A stretch of 32,455 nucleotides of DNA from Bradyrhizobium sp. 21 (GCF_023073335.1 NZ_JADPJG010000012.1:361895-394349), one strand, 5' to 3'; positions 1 through 8,768 are shown, numbered from the stretch's first letter. The notes: generated by a model from the letters alone, not told the origin. Numbers and translations: made by a program.

Positions 1-16
1 ACAGAGTGAGCCGATC

Positions 17-964
17 CTACTTGATCAACCCCTTTTCCTTGTAATAGCGGATCGCGCCGGGGTGCAGCGGAACCGGGCTGCCATTGGCGGCCGTCTCGAG
101 CTTGATCTCCTTCCCGGCCACATGCGCGTTGGCGAGCTCGGGCAGCGAGTCGTAGACCAGTTTGGTCATCTGGTAGGCGAGATCATCCGACACCGCCGAG
201 CTGGTGACGAGATAGTTGACCACGGCCGCGGTCGGCACGTCCTTGTCCTGCCCGGTATAGGTGTTGGCCGGGATGATCGCCGCGATGAAGGGCGGGCCGA
301 TCTTGTCGACGGTCTCCTTCGGCACCGACACCACGGTGATCGGGCTCGAAGTCGAGAGATCCTTCAGCGAGGCGACGCCGAGACCGGCCGATTGCAGGGT
401 CGCCCCTAACTGGCGGTTCTTCATGAGGTCGACGGATTCGGCGAACGGCAGGTATTCCACCTTGCCGAGGTCCTTGTAGCTCATGCCGGCCGCCGCGAGG
501 ATCGCGCGGGAATTGAGCTCGGTGCCGGACTTCGGCGCGCCGACCGACAGGCTCTTGCCCTTGAGGTCTGCCAGCGTCTTGATGCCGCTCTCGGCGGTCG
601 CGACGATCTGGATGTAGTTCGGATAGATCGCACCGATGGCCCTGAGCTTGTCGAGCTTGGTCTTGAAGCCGGCTTCCTCGTCGCCGTCCCAGGCGGCCTT
701 CAAGGAGTCGCCGAGCGTGAAAGCGATCTCGCCGCGGCCCTGCTGGAGCAGGATCAGATTCTCGACCGATGCCTTGGTGGCCTGCACCTGCGTCTTCACG
801 TTCGGAATCTTGTCGCCGTAGATCTTCCCGATCGCGACCCCGAGCGGATAGTAGACGCCGGAGGTGCCCCCGGTCAGCACGTTGATGAAGGATTGCGCAT
901 GCGCGCAAGGTGCCGTCGCCGCCAGCGCAAGAGCCGCGACCGCGCCGAATATCGTCCGTTTCAT
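17..964 (-). CDS. TAXI family TRAP transporter solute-binding protein
   Basis: 315 residues with a Sec signal peptide (Lys-Arg, hydrophobic core, Ala-His-Ala cleavage site near residue 24). The mature protein begins with an FINVLTGGTSGVYYPLG stretch, the ligand-site opening typical of TAXI proteins, followed by an internal TLADLKGKSLSVGAPKSGTE segment. TAXI proteins are periplasmic binding proteins that deliver small organic anions or amino acids to a fused TRAP membrane component; no permease gene is in view, so it could lie left of the window or elsewhere. The ATG at 964 was chosen over one 22 codons upstream because the signal peptide starts there. Substrate cannot be predicted. Confidence 0.9.
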   Translation of the reverse strand: MKRTIFGAVAALALAATAPCAHAQSFINVLTGGTSGVYYPLGVAIGKIYGDKIPNVKTQVQATKASVENLILLQQGRGEIAFTLGDSLKAAWDGDEEAGFKTKLDKLRAIGAIYPNYIQIVATAESGIKTLADLKGKSLSVGAPKSGTELNSRAILAAAGMSYKDLGKVEYLPFAESVDLMKNRQLGATLQSAGLGVASLKDLSTSSPITVVSVPKETVDKIGPPFIAAIIPANTYTGQDKDVPTAAVVNYLVTSSAVSDDLAYQMTKLVYDSLPELANAHVAGKEIKLETAANGSPVPLHPGAIRYYKEKGLIK

Positions 965-1136
965 GATTTTTCCACTCCCCAAACCGGCCGGGAAATTGGC
1001 CGGACGGGAGGACCGGGTCAACCTATCCAAAAGTCACAACAGGATTGCGGTAAATGGCTGACCCGGCTTGATTTTTGAGGAACCTGGCGGGTGCGGCGAC
1101 GTGGCGCAGGAGAGACGCGATCGCACCGGCAAGCCT

Positions 1137-1616
1137 TCACTGGAACGTCATGTCCAGGCACTTGGAGATGTCGGAGCCGAGGCCGGAGGAGATGATGATG
1201 CAGCCGCGCACCTTCTGCGCACTGACGTCGGTCGCCCAGACCGAGTAGCCGCCGGGACCGAAGAACGAATTGGTGTTTGGCGGCTCGGTCTCGGTAGCGT
1301 CGAAATCGTAATGGCCGTCGGTCTCGAAGATGCGCGGCTTCTTGGTGCAGCCGCCGTCGGTCTGGACGTTGATGACTTCCTTGTTGTCGCGGGTCAGCGC
1401 CAGCGAGACCTGGCAGCGGAAATATTCCGAGGTCTTGGTGTTGAACAAGTAAGTGTAGGACTTGCAGGTCGCGGTGTTCAGCTTGCCCGGGGCCAGGCCG
1501 CGGCTGCAGGAAATCCGCTGGTTGTGGCTGAGCTGGTAATCATCGGCCCGCGCGGCCGGCGCCAGCGCCGTCAGCGACAATGCAGCAGCCCAGCAAAGTT
1601 TAATCACATGGCGCAT
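1137..1616 (-). CDS. Small exported protein of unknown function
   Basis: 159 residues: a signal peptide (MRHVIKLCW, then an Ala/Leu core ending Ala-Arg-Ala), then a mature domain with about six cysteines (ISCS, ATCK, FRCQ, GGCT, GCIII, KCLD), which suggests disulfide bonds in the periplasm. I recognise no enzyme motif. The start at 1616 is preceded by a GGTAGGGA ribosome site at good distance; an ATG three codons upstream sits directly against that site. A longer reading with a 5' extension exists but places the signal peptide internally. Transcribed away from the next small exported protein, with about 190 bases between them. Confidence 0.75.
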   Translation of the reverse strand: MRHVIKLCWAAALSLTALAPAARADDYQLSHNQRISCSRGLAPGKLNTATCKSYTYLFNTKTSEYFRCQVSLALTRDNKEVINVQTDGGCTKKPRIFETDGHYDFDATETEPPNTNSFFGPGGYSVWATDVSAQKVRGCIIISSGLGSDISKCLDMTFQ

Positions 1617-1810
1617 CCGAATCATCCCTACCCATAATTTTGTCGAGTTGCGTTCTAGACGGAAAGCGGAACATAGTCGCGCGGGGACGAAGGGAAAATC
1701 ACAAACTGCTGGGCAGGATTTGATGCGCTGCGGCGCTTTCACAAATTGACCTGTAAAAGCCGTTCGTGATTTGTTCAAGAGGGGTAACCCAATGGCGGGG
1801 AGGATGAATG

Positions 1811-2116
1811 ATGGCAGCATTTTCAACGAAGACATTTGCACTCGTAACGCTGCTCGGGGCGTTAGCCGCGCCAGTATGCGCACAAACCGCGGCCACGCCG
1901 TGGGAGCTCAAGCCCGACACGGGCTATGCCTATGACAAGGAAGGCAAGACCTTCTCCTACAAGATGGGGACCAGCAATGCCGGCGAGCTCTTGAAGGGCG
2001 CCAAGAAGGTGCCGAAGGGCACGCTGTTCTTCATCGGCCACAACGGCCAGCTCTACATGCGCTCAGGCCCGTATCTGGAAGGCGACGGCAAGTTCAAGTT
2101 CGGGTCGGATCAGTAG
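1811..2116 (+). CDS. Small exported protein of unknown function
   Basis: 101 residues: signal peptide with an Ala-Gln-Thr-Ala cleavage region near residue 24, then about 75 residues with two short repeated Lys/Gly/Tyr-rich segments (AYDKEGKTFSYKMG, then GDGKFKFG at the C-terminus). A strong GGGGAGG site ends at about 1803; it is eight bases from the ATG at 1811 and five from the in-frame ATG at 1808, so either may be used. No function is apparent. The pairing with another small exported protein in the opposite direction is typical of rhizobial chromosomes but gives no functional clue. Confidence 0.75.
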   Translation: MAAFSTKTFALVTLLGALAAPVCAQTAATPWELKPDTGYAYDKEGKTFSYKMGTSNAGELLKGAKKVPKGTLFFIGHNGQLYMRSGPYLEGDGKFKFGSDQ

Positions 2117-2146
2117 GGCGAGGTCGCAGCGACGCCACACGCTGCT

Positions 2147-2271
2147 GTCGTCCCGGCGAAGGCCGGGACCCATACCGCGTGATTCCTCGATTGCGGACGG
2201 TCGCAGTGCCAAACGACTGTCCTCCCAACTACGCCCTGCGGTGATGGGTCCCGGCCTTCGCCGGGACGACG
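2147..2271. repeat. REP-like inverted repeat pair
   Basis: A 27-base arm at about 2147-2173 and its perfect reverse complement at about 2245-2271 flank 70 bases. Each arm itself contains a short palindrome (CCCGGC...GCCGGG). The element lies between the converging genes that end at 2116 and 2275. It resembles the dispersed intergenic palindromes of Bradyrhizobium-type genomes; it may also act as a bidirectional stop for transcription, though there is no T-run. Confidence 0.7.
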
Positions 2272-2274
2272 CCT

Positions 2275-3489
2275 CTAAAATGCCCCTGCCAGCTCGCGTG
2301 CGCCGGCATTGTTGCTGTTCGAGTCCATCCGCGTATCCGTCACCGCCAGCAGCTTCGCCACCGTGTTGTGGCGGATCGCGACCGGGTTGCGCTCGTAGCC
2401 GCCGCGCTGGAAGAAGTTCGAGGTCGGCACCTGTTCGCGCATCGCCTGCGGCATCGTCACCATGTCGAGGCCGGTGCCGTCGCCGGTGAGGTTCATCATC
2501 TCGAGCTCGGCAGCGGTGAGCGGACGGCTGTAACCCTTGGCGCGCGCGAACAGCACCGAGGTCAGCAACTTGTGGGTCTGCAGCATCGGGCCGATGTCGA
2601 TGTCGAGCACCATGGCGTGCATGGCCCAGCCCTGCGCGGTGTTGCCGATCTTCTCGTGCTCCGACCAGGTGTCGGGCACCGACTTCGCTTGCGCCACCAT
2701 TTTCTTCAGCACAGTGAGCTTGTGCTCGAGCGCCTGGCGCGCCGGCCCCGAAGTCTTCGCCACCTTGTCGGAGAGCGCGCGGATGAATTCATGGCCTTGC
2801 TCGGCCAGCAGTTCGACGCTGTTGGTGGTCAGCAGCTGGTTGTAGCCCATCGCGGTCGAGATCGCGCGCTTGCCGCCATGCTCGATGCCCGCCTGCACGT
2901 CGTAGCTGCCGGTGCCGCCGGTCTCGAACGCATAGACCCGCACGGCCTGCTCGCGCGTCAGCCCAGAGGCCAGCGCGTAGCGCGCATAGACGCGCTTGAA
3001 CTCGACCTCGGAGGGCGGCCGCTGCGGCGTGAACTGGTAGAGCTCCTGCGCCGCGCGCAGCAGATCGGCGACGACGGGTATCGGCTTTTTGCTGGGACGA
3101 TCCGGCGTTTCCTCCGGCTCCGGGTTCACAGGCCGCTTCGGCCCGTTATAGAGCGGCGGATGCTCCAGCACGTAATCCTCTAACGTCACCTGCTGCCCGC
3201 TGCGCCGCTTGGCGTTGCGGCCTTTCCGCTTCTCGGAGATCTGGCTCCAATAGGCGCCGGCCTCCTCGTCGAAGGCGGCGCGCGCCGCCTGATATTCCTG
3301 CAGCTTGCGGCGATATTCGAGCACGGCCGGGGATGCCCCACCTTGCGCGAAAAACTGCGACAAGAGCTGCGCTTTGGCATTGCTGACGGCAGGCGGCAGC
3401 GCATCGGACTCGCCGCCACGCGCGGCAGGCGCGAGCAGGACGAGCGCGAGTGGAACCAGCCTCACGGCATTTCGAATCGAATGATGCAT
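2275..3489 (-). CDS. Exported protein with possible lytic-transglycosylase-like core
   Basis: 404 residues with a signal peptide (cleavage near Ala-Arg-Gly, residue 25). Residues about 30-130 are charged and helical; a proline-rich linker containing PEPEETPDRPSKKP follows. The C-terminal half has a segment reading VYAFETGGTGSYD and then ISTAMGYNQLL, spaced like the catalytic Glu (ESGG/ETGG) and the GxMQLM motif of lysozyme-fold transglycosylases. This is my reading of the motif order, not a firm family match. If right, the enzyme would cut or bind peptidoglycan in the periplasm. The TGA/TAG end abuts the REP-like repeat. No operon partner. Confidence 0.6.
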   Translation of the reverse strand: MHHSIRNAVRLVPLALVLLAPAARGGESDALPPAVSNAKAQLLSQFFAQGGASPAVLEYRRKLQEYQAARAAFDEEAGAYWSQISEKRKGRNAKRRSGQQVTLEDYVLEHPPLYNGPKRPVNPEPEETPDRPSKKPIPVVADLLRAAQELYQFTPQRPPSEVEFKRVYARYALASGLTREQAVRVYAFETGGTGSYDVQAGIEHGGKRAISTAMGYNQLLTTNSVELLAEQGHEFIRALSDKVAKTSGPARQALEHKLTVLKKMVAQAKSVPDTWSEHEKIGNTAQGWAMHAMVLDIDIGPMLQTHKLLTSVLFARAKGYSRPLTAAELEMMNLTGDGTGLDMVTMPQAMREQVPTSNFFQRGGYERNPVAIRHNTVAKLLAVTDTRMDSNSNNAGARELAGAF

Positions 3490-3560
3490 GCTGCCCTCTT
3501 AGCAGGCATCCGGTAACCGTCACGTTAACGCGCCGTTTACCTCTTTTTTCGTCTTTTGGC

Positions 3561-4187
3561 TCATTTCCAGGCGAACACCGGCTGTTCCAGCTCGGTGACG
3601 CGGGTGTGCCGTCCCGCCAGCACCTCGCGGAACTGGTAGATCAGCGCCGCCGTCGGCGCGTGGATCAGGCTCATCTGGTGATGGAAACGGATGACGCGGC
3701 GCGTGCTCTCGGGGATCGCGGTAAAATCGAAGGCGTCCTCGCGCTCGATCGTCGCGAGCGCGATGCGGTGAACCGAAGCGACCTCGTCAGGGTTTGGTTT
3801 GATCGCGGCATTATCCGCGGCCCAGACCACGACCGGCGTGATCAGATAGCCGGAACGGGTCGGATAATCGTCGAGCGTGCCGAGCACATCGGCGCCCGCG
3901 AGGCGAAGGCCAAGCTCTTCATCCAGCTCGCGCAGCGCCGCCTCGACCGGCGTCTCGCCGGCATCGCAGCGTCCGCCCGGCAGCGCCCACTGGCCGCGAT
4001 GGGCGCGCAGATGTGAGGCGCGCTTGGTGAGCAGGAAGGCGGTGTCGTCGCCGTCACGCGATGCGGTCAGCGCCAGCACCACCGCGGCACGCTTCAATGC
4101 CGACGGCGCGGCCTCGTCAGGCAGCCGCGCGAAGGACGCGCAGGCCTCTGCGATATTCCGTCTGGTGGCATCGTCGAAAGCTCTCAT
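3561..4187 (-). CDS. NUDIX hydrolase, CoA-pyrophosphatase-like (NudL type)
   Basis: 208 residues. A complete Nudix box spans residues about 71-94 (GG, E78, then R86-E87-L-D-E90-E91-L-G), which binds Mg2+ and the diphosphate. Immediately before it, LLTKR..HLR.H.GQWALPGG matches the UPF0035 signature that marks NudL/Pcd1-type CoA pyrophosphatases. The likely reaction is hydrolysis of CoA or a CoA derivative to a phosphopantetheine and 3',5'-ADP. The C-terminal 60 residues carry no motif I know. The start lies back to back with the thioesterase gene, another possible acyl-CoA enzyme. Confidence 0.85.
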   Translation of the reverse strand: MRAFDDATRRNIAEACASFARLPDEAAPSALKRAAVVLALTASRDGDDTAFLLTKRASHLRAHRGQWALPGGRCDAGETPVEAALRELDEELGLRLAGADVLGTLDDYPTRSGYLITPVVVWAADNAAIKPNPDEVASVHRIALATIEREDAFDFTAIPESTRRVIRFHHQMSLIHAPTAALIYQFREVLAGRHTRVTELEQPVFAWK

Positions 4188-4257
4188 GATGCTTGACTAC
4201 ACCAGGACTGCGCTCGATGAAACGAGGAGAGACACGCGGGCGAGGATCGACGCAGAG

Positions 4258-4683
4258 ATGACCAACAAGACCGCCGCAAGGCTGAAATCAGACGGCTGGA
4301 CCGTCCTGGAGACCACGGGCTTCATGCACCTGATCGGCCCGTTGTGGGAGCGCAAGGTCGACGGCCATCACGAATTCGCACTCGCCACCGAAGACAAGCA
4401 CCACAACCGCCGCGGCATGGTCCAGGGCGGCGTGATGATGACGTTCGCCGACCGCACCTGCGGCATGACCGCCCGCTACGTCTCCGGCAAGGAGTTCATG
4501 GCAACGGTGCAGCTCGACACCCATTTCGTCGAAGCCGGCCAGATCGGCGACATCCTGATCTCCCGCCCGCGCGTGGTGCGCGCGACGCGCAGCCTGATCT
4601 TCATGAGCACGGAAGTCTCCGTCGACGACCGCTGCGTCGTGATGGCCAACGGCGTGTTCAAGATATTGAAGGGGCCGGCGTAG
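4258..4683 (+). CDS. PaaI family hotdog-fold thioesterase
   Basis: 141 residues from the ATG at 4258, the usual size of this family. The signature GMVQGGVMMTFADRTCG corresponds to the PaaI G-x-V-H-G-G...D segment, with Gln where His is most common; both variants occur in the superfamily. The expected role is cytosolic hydrolysis of an acyl- or aryl-CoA. In-frame ATGs at 4186 and 4189 would overlap the start of the divergent NUDIX gene and add 23 residues with no hotdog homology, so they are less likely. Its neighbour may hydrolyse CoA species too, but substrates are unknown. Confidence 0.85.
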   Translation: MTNKTAARLKSDGWTVLETTGFMHLIGPLWERKVDGHHEFALATEDKHHNRRGMVQGGVMMTFADRTCGMTARYVSGKEFMATVQLDTHFVEAGQIGDILISRPRVVRATRSLIFMSTEVSVDDRCVVMANGVFKILKGPA

Positions 4684-4993
4684 GCGCGCTGTTGGGAGCG
4701 GTTGTGGCGGGACAGGGCCGCGAGATCACCGCTGCCATTCCCCGCGAAGGCGAGGAATCCAGTACGCCGCAGCCCCTCAATCAATCACGGCCGCCTCGGA
4801 GCACTGGATCGCCTGAGCAAGTCGGGCGATGACAGTTGAGAGTGTGGCGAGCTGCCTCCCCAACCTCGTCATTGCGAGCGCAGCGAAGCAAGCCAGAATC
4901 TCTCCGCCGACGCATCTCTGGATTGCTCCGCTGCGCTCGCAATGACGGAGTGAGATGGCTATGCTGGTGCCACAAGAGCAGCAAGGACACCCC
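4684..4993. other. Gene-free stretch rich in repeat remnants
   Basis: 310 bases with no supported gene. It holds a partial repeat remnant near 4738-4760 (CCCCGCGAAGGCGAGG) and the REP-like pair at 4867-4947. The start region of the aldo/keto reductase gene is at its right end. Short reading frames here are translations of the repeats. Confidence 0.6.
4867..4947. repeat. REP-like inverted repeat pair, second family
   Basis: A 25-base arm at 4867-4891 (starting CGTCATTGCGAGCGCAGCGA) is matched by its reverse complement at 4923-4947 with one mismatch; the 31-base loop contains AGAATC. This family is different in sequence from the one at 2147-2271 and is widespread between genes in alphaproteobacteria. 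It sits upstream of the aldo/keto reductase. Confidence 0.75.
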
Positions 4994-6016
4994 ATGCAAT
5001 ACCGCCAACTCGGCCGCAGCGGCCTTAAAGTGTCGCCGATCTGTTTGGGTACCATGATGTTCGGCGGGCCGACCGATGAGGCCGCATCGAAGAGGATCAT
5101 TGCAAAGGCGCTTGATGCAGGGATCAATTTCATCGACACCGCGGACGCCTATTCGAAGGGTGCATCCGAAGAGGTCGTGGGACGCGCGATCGGCAACAAT
5201 CGTCACGCCTGGGTGCTCGCCACGAAACTTGCGAACCCCATGAGTTACGATATGGGCAGCGACCCTAACCGTGTCGGCCTGTCGCGACGCTGGGTGTTGC
5301 AGGCGGCGGATGAGAGTCTGAAGCGGCTCGGCACCGATCACATCGACATCTACTATCTGCACAAGGAAGACCATTCGACGCCTCTGGAAGAGACGGTGCG
5401 CGCGATGGGCGATTTGATCCGCGCCGGCAAGGTGCGCTATTTCGGCGTCTCGAACTATCGTGCCTGGCGGGTCGCCGAGATCTGCAACATCTGCGACCGT
5501 CTCGGCATCGACCGGCCCGCGGTGAGCCAACCCTATTACAACGCCATGAACCGCATGCCCGAGGTCGAGCATTTTCCGGCCTGTTCCTATTACGGCCTCG
5601 GCATCGTGCCCTACAGCCCCTTGGCGCGCGGCGTGCTCACCGGCAAGTACAAACCCGACACTGCCCCCGATAAGGAGACGCGCGCCGGCCGTAACGACAC
5701 CCGCATGATGCAGACGGAGTGGCGGCCGGAATCGCTCCAGCTCGCGCAGGAGATCAAGACCCACGCCGAAAAGAAAGGCATCACCGCCGGTCAGTTCGCC
5801 GTCGCCTGGGTGCTGAATTCCGCTTTCGTCTCATCAATCGTCGCGGGCCCGCGCACCGAGGAGCAATGGGACGGCTACATCGGCGCGCTCGACTACCGCT
5901 TCACTGGGGATGACGAGGCGCTGATCGATCGGCTGGTCGTCCCCGGCCATCCCTCGACGCCTGGCTACAACGACCCCGCCTATCCGATCGAAGGACGCCG
6001 CGCGCGGACGGCGTGA
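4994..6016 (+). CDS. Aldo/keto reductase
   Basis: 340 residues, a (beta/alpha)8 NADPH-dependent oxidoreductase. The catalytic tetrad is visible as D48, Y53 (in DTADAYSKG), K78 (ATKLAN) and H123 (YYLH). The N-terminus MQYRQLGRSGLKVS is the usual AKR opening, which fixes the start at 4994 behind an AAGGA site; an in-frame ATG 13 codons upstream is less likely. The family reduces aldehydes, ketones or quinones, or acts as a K+ channel beta-like subunit; the substrate is unknown. Fifteen bases separate it from the TPR gene, so the two are probably co-transcribed. Confidence 0.92.
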   Translation: MQYRQLGRSGLKVSPICLGTMMFGGPTDEAASKRIIAKALDAGINFIDTADAYSKGASEEVVGRAIGNNRHAWVLATKLANPMSYDMGSDPNRVGLSRRWVLQAADESLKRLGTDHIDIYYLHKEDHSTPLEETVRAMGDLIRAGKVRYFGVSNYRAWRVAEICNICDRLGIDRPAVSQPYYNAMNRMPEVEHFPACSYYGLGIVPYSPLARGVLTGKYKPDTAPDKETRAGRNDTRMMQTEWRPESLQLAQEIKTHAEKKGITAGQFAVAWVLNSAFVSSIVAGPRTEEQWDGYIGALDYRFTGDDEALIDRLVVPGHPSTPGYNDPAYPIEGRRARTA

Positions 6017-6031
6017 GAGCGGAAGACGACG

Positions 6032-7345
6032 ATGGCGCATGAAGACCGCTACGGCCTGCCACTCTCCACCTCTTCGCAACAGGCAGCGGCCGCCTATCGC
6101 GAGGGTGTCGACCTCATGCTCGCCGGCTGGACCGGCACGGTGGAGGCGCTGGAGAGCGCCATCGCGGCCGATCCCGATTTCGCGCTGCCCCTTATCGCCC
6201 GCGCCCGCGTGCATGGCTTCTATCAGCAGGGCGATCTGGCCCGCGGCAAGGCAGCGCTCGCGCGCGAGCTCGTGGCAAAGCGCGGCACGGAACGCGAGCG
6301 CTCGCATGTCGAGACGCTGGCGCTCGCGATCGAAGGCCGGCTGCCCGAGGCGATCGCATCGACGATGAAGCACGTCGACGCATGGCCGCGCGATGCCGTC
6401 GTGCTGTCGCTGCCGCTCGGCGCGTTCGGCCTGTTCGCCTTCTCCGGCATGGCTGATCACGACCGCGCGCGGCACGAGCTGTGCGAGCGCGTCGCGCATC
6501 ACTATGGCGAGGACTGGTGGTTCCTCACCATGTCGGGCTGGGCGATGACGGAGAATGGCGACGTCGTGCGCGGCCGCGGCATCACCGAGCGCGGTTTTGA
6601 CCTCCGCCGGCAGAACGCCCACGCCGCGCATGCCGTGCTGCATGCGATGTTCGAGGACGGTTCGATCGAGAAGGCCGACCGGCTCGTCGACGACTGGCTT
6701 CCCTCTTACGACCGCGCCGGAATTTTGCACGGCCATATCCGCTGGCATCAGGCGCTCGGCGCGCTCGAGCATGGCGATGCGGCGCGCGCGCTTGCGATCT
6801 ATGCCGACGTGCTCCAGCCGCAGGCGACGCAGGCCCCCCCGCTCAACGTCATCACCGACGCTGCCTCGCTGCTCTGGCGCCTGTCGGCTTACGGCCACGC
6901 CGTGCCGAAGGCGCTGTGGGTCGAGGCCGACACTACCGCGCAAAAACTGTTCCCCAAATCGAGCCTGCCCTTCGCCGACGTCCACATGGCGCTGTTCGCA
7001 GCGGCAACGCAAAACCGCGAGGCGCTCGCCGCGCGCCTAGCCATGATCGAGCAGCGGCTCGCCGACGGCAAGCTGCCGGCCGGTCCCGTCGTGCCGGCGA
7101 TCTGCCATGCGCTCGCGGCCTTTGCCGATGAAGACTACGCGGCATGCGTGCAAACGCTCGCGCCTGTCCTCACCGAGGTCGTCCGCATCGGCGGCAGTCA
7201 CGCCCAGCGCGAGTTGATCGAGGACACCTTTATCGTCGCCCTGATGCGCGGCGGCGAGCTGCCCCGCGCCCGCACCATGTTGAACGCCCGCCTGCACCGC
7301 CGTCCGTCCTTGCGCGACATGCGCTGGCAGGCGGCGATGGGCTAG
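6032..7345 (+). CDS. TTC38-like tetratricopeptide repeat protein
   Basis: 437 residues, no signal peptide, Ala-rich and helical throughout. It has the layout of the TTC38 family: an N-terminal helical pair with a large-sample DPDFALPLI segment, a central LPLGAFGLFAFSG followed by YGEDWWFLTMSGWAM, and a HAAHAVLHAMFEDG motif around residues 195-210. Function of the family is unknown; it is a solenoid likely used for protein contacts. It follows the aldo/keto reductase at operon spacing. The gene ends 197 bases before the next, a stretch in which I see nothing. Confidence 0.85.
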   Translation: MAHEDRYGLPLSTSSQQAAAAYREGVDLMLAGWTGTVEALESAIAADPDFALPLIARARVHGFYQQGDLARGKAALARELVAKRGTERERSHVETLALAIEGRLPEAIASTMKHVDAWPRDAVVLSLPLGAFGLFAFSGMADHDRARHELCERVAHHYGEDWWFLTMSGWAMTENGDVVRGRGITERGFDLRRQNAHAAHAVLHAMFEDGSIEKADRLVDDWLPSYDRAGILHGHIRWHQALGALEHGDAARALAIYADVLQPQATQAPPLNVITDAASLLWRLSAYGHAVPKALWVEADTTAQKLFPKSSLPFADVHMALFAAATQNREALAARLAMIEQRLADGKLPAGPVVPAICHALAAFADEDYAACVQTLAPVLTEVVRIGGSHAQRELIEDTFIVALMRGGELPRARTMLNARLHRRPSLRDMRWQAAMG

Positions 7346-7542
7346 CCCTGCCACGAAAAAAACATCGGCCTGGCAGCAACTGCCTGCTAGGACGGATTGA
7401 GGCGATCGGGGGCGAATCGCCAATGGGTGGCGCGGTGGTATTCCAGGCGGGCTTGGCTAAACAAACGGGATCGCAACCAATTTGCGGTTCGATGGTTGTT
7501 GGGCGGAGCCTTTCCCCGGTTCCCTGGCATGTGAGCCTTCCA

Positions 7543-8133
7543 ATGCGCCTCTGCCGACCAATCCTCGCCGCCACCCTGGTCTCCACCCTCGTCGCCTTGG
7601 CAAGCCCTTGTTTTGCCGAGTCTTCCGCTCCCATTCCCATAAACAATCCACCGGCGCAGCAGAACGCCTTTGTCGACCTGCTGGCGCTGATGTCCGGCCA
7701 CTGCAGGACGCTGCAGGTCGCCGGCCGCACCTTCGCCTGCAAGACGGTGGCTTACGCCCATGGCGACGGGGGCCGGGTCAATTTCGCGGTCGCGGTCGAC
7801 GATCCCTCCGATGACAATCACGTCGTGTCGTTCTCCGGCGAGAACGGCAAGCGCGCCGACGACAATTCCTACGAGCTGCCGATCGATCGCATGCTGCTCA
7901 ACTCCAAGGACCGGCCGAAGGTCGACGGCCTGCCGGTGCCGGCCGAGCAGACCTCCACCGGCCTCTGCCGCCAGACCGGCAATTTCGCCGCCAGGAAGGT
8001 GACTGATGTCACCTGCTCTGCCACGGACAGCGAGGGCCGGAAGTACGAGCTGCTGTTCGTCTCCGACGGCACGCCGGTGAGCGTGCGCCGCATTCGTCAG
8101 TCGGCGCCGTCGATCCAGGATCCGTTCAAATAG
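7543..8133 (+). CDS. Exported protein of unknown function
   Basis: 196 residues from the ATG at 7543. A signal peptide (MRLCRPILAATLVSTLVALASPCFAES) precedes a mature domain with paired cysteines (SGHCR, FACK, GLCR, VTCS) that could form two disulfides. A short-chain Ser/Asp/Asn-rich middle part contains SFSGENGKRADDNSYEL. I do not recognise a family. In-frame upstream codons extend the frame leftward but lack a signal sequence or a ribosome site. Confidence 0.75.
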   Translation: MRLCRPILAATLVSTLVALASPCFAESSAPIPINNPPAQQNAFVDLLALMSGHCRTLQVAGRTFACKTVAYAHGDGGRVNFAVAVDDPSDDNHVVSFSGENGKRADDNSYELPIDRMLLNSKDRPKVDGLPVPAEQTSTGLCRQTGNFAARKVTDVTCSATDSEGRKYELLFVSDGTPVSVRRIRQSAPSIQDPFK

Positions 8134-8169
8134 CTCTTCCTGATCGCGTCGATGCTTCGGAGAGCCGGA

Positions 8170-8517
8170 ATGACGCGCGACCGCCTGTTTCTGCTGCGCC
8201 CCGGTTTCGAGGATCCGGCTTTTCCAGGACGGCGCTTCTATTGCTGGCACTGCGCATTGATCGAAGGTGTGCTCGCCTCGTTTCCGCGGCTCGCCGACAA
8301 GCTCGACGTCGAGCGCATCGCGTGGCCGCTGCCGAGGCAGCCGGTGATCGCGCTGATCGGCGAGGAGAACCAGTCGTTGCCGCTTCTGGTGCTCGCTGAC
8401 GGCGCGACCTCGCCGCACCAGACCGGCAGCCATCAGGGACACGCGTTCATTGCCGACAAGGACGCAATCCTCGCCGCACTCTCCGAGCGACATGGGTTTC
8501 CCGATCCGCATCCGTGA
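8170..8517 (+). CDS. DUF3088 domain protein, thioredoxin-like CxxC
   Basis: 115 residues starting MTRDRLFLLRPGF, the conserved opening of DUF3088. A CWHC motif (C25-C28) follows an aromatic FY pair, as at the active site of thioredoxin-fold proteins, and a cis-Pro-like LPLLVL segment lies near residue 75. It may be a cytosolic thiol-disulfide or glutaredoxin-like protein; no activity is established to my knowledge. The ATG six codons upstream (8152) lacks the family match. Thirty-six bases separate it from the exported protein before it. Confidence 0.85.
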   Translation: MTRDRLFLLRPGFEDPAFPGRRFYCWHCALIEGVLASFPRLADKLDVERIAWPLPRQPVIALIGEENQSLPLLVLADGATSPHQTGSHQGHAFIADKDAILAALSERHGFPDPHP

Positions 8518-8544
8518 GCGTGAGAGGGCTCGCGCGGCTCTCTT

Positions 8545-8677
8545 GTCCCGGACACGCTGCAACGCTCCTGGCGTTGCTGCGCAGAGCCGGGACCCATGCA
8601 GCACGGACACGCCTGGAAGCGTGGGCCCCGGCTCTGCAGCGTAACGTCGAAGAGACGCTGCGCTGCGTCCGGGGCAC
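8545..8677. repeat. Long imperfect inverted repeat (repeat family three)
   Basis: Two units of about 55 bases face each other: one at 8545-8598 (from GTCCCGGACACGCTGC to GAGCCGGGACCCATG) and one at 8620-8677 (from GTGGGCCCCGGCTCTGC to GTCCGGGGCAC). The arms agree at their ends and differ in the middle. The pair occupies most of the gap between DUF3088 and the isochorismatase-like gene. Confidence 0.65.
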
Positions 8678-8768
8678 GAGGCGTCGCGAAACGAGGGAAG
8701 ATTGACATTGTGCGTTGTCTTCTTCGCCGCGCATACTTGCGCAGCAAGCAAGCCTGAAAGCCGCGTCC

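Noticed and set aside
4781..5764. A 327-codon minus-strand frame
   Set aside because: Antisense to the aldo/keto reductase; its C-terminal part is a translated repeat.
5834..7012. A 392-codon minus-strand frame across the aldo/keto reductase and TPR genes
   Set aside because: High-GC antisense shadow without a ribosome site or recognisable product.
7387..8751. A 454-codon minus-strand frame
   Set aside because: Shadow of the exported protein and DUF3088 genes; its N-terminal part is a translation of the repeat at 8545-8677.
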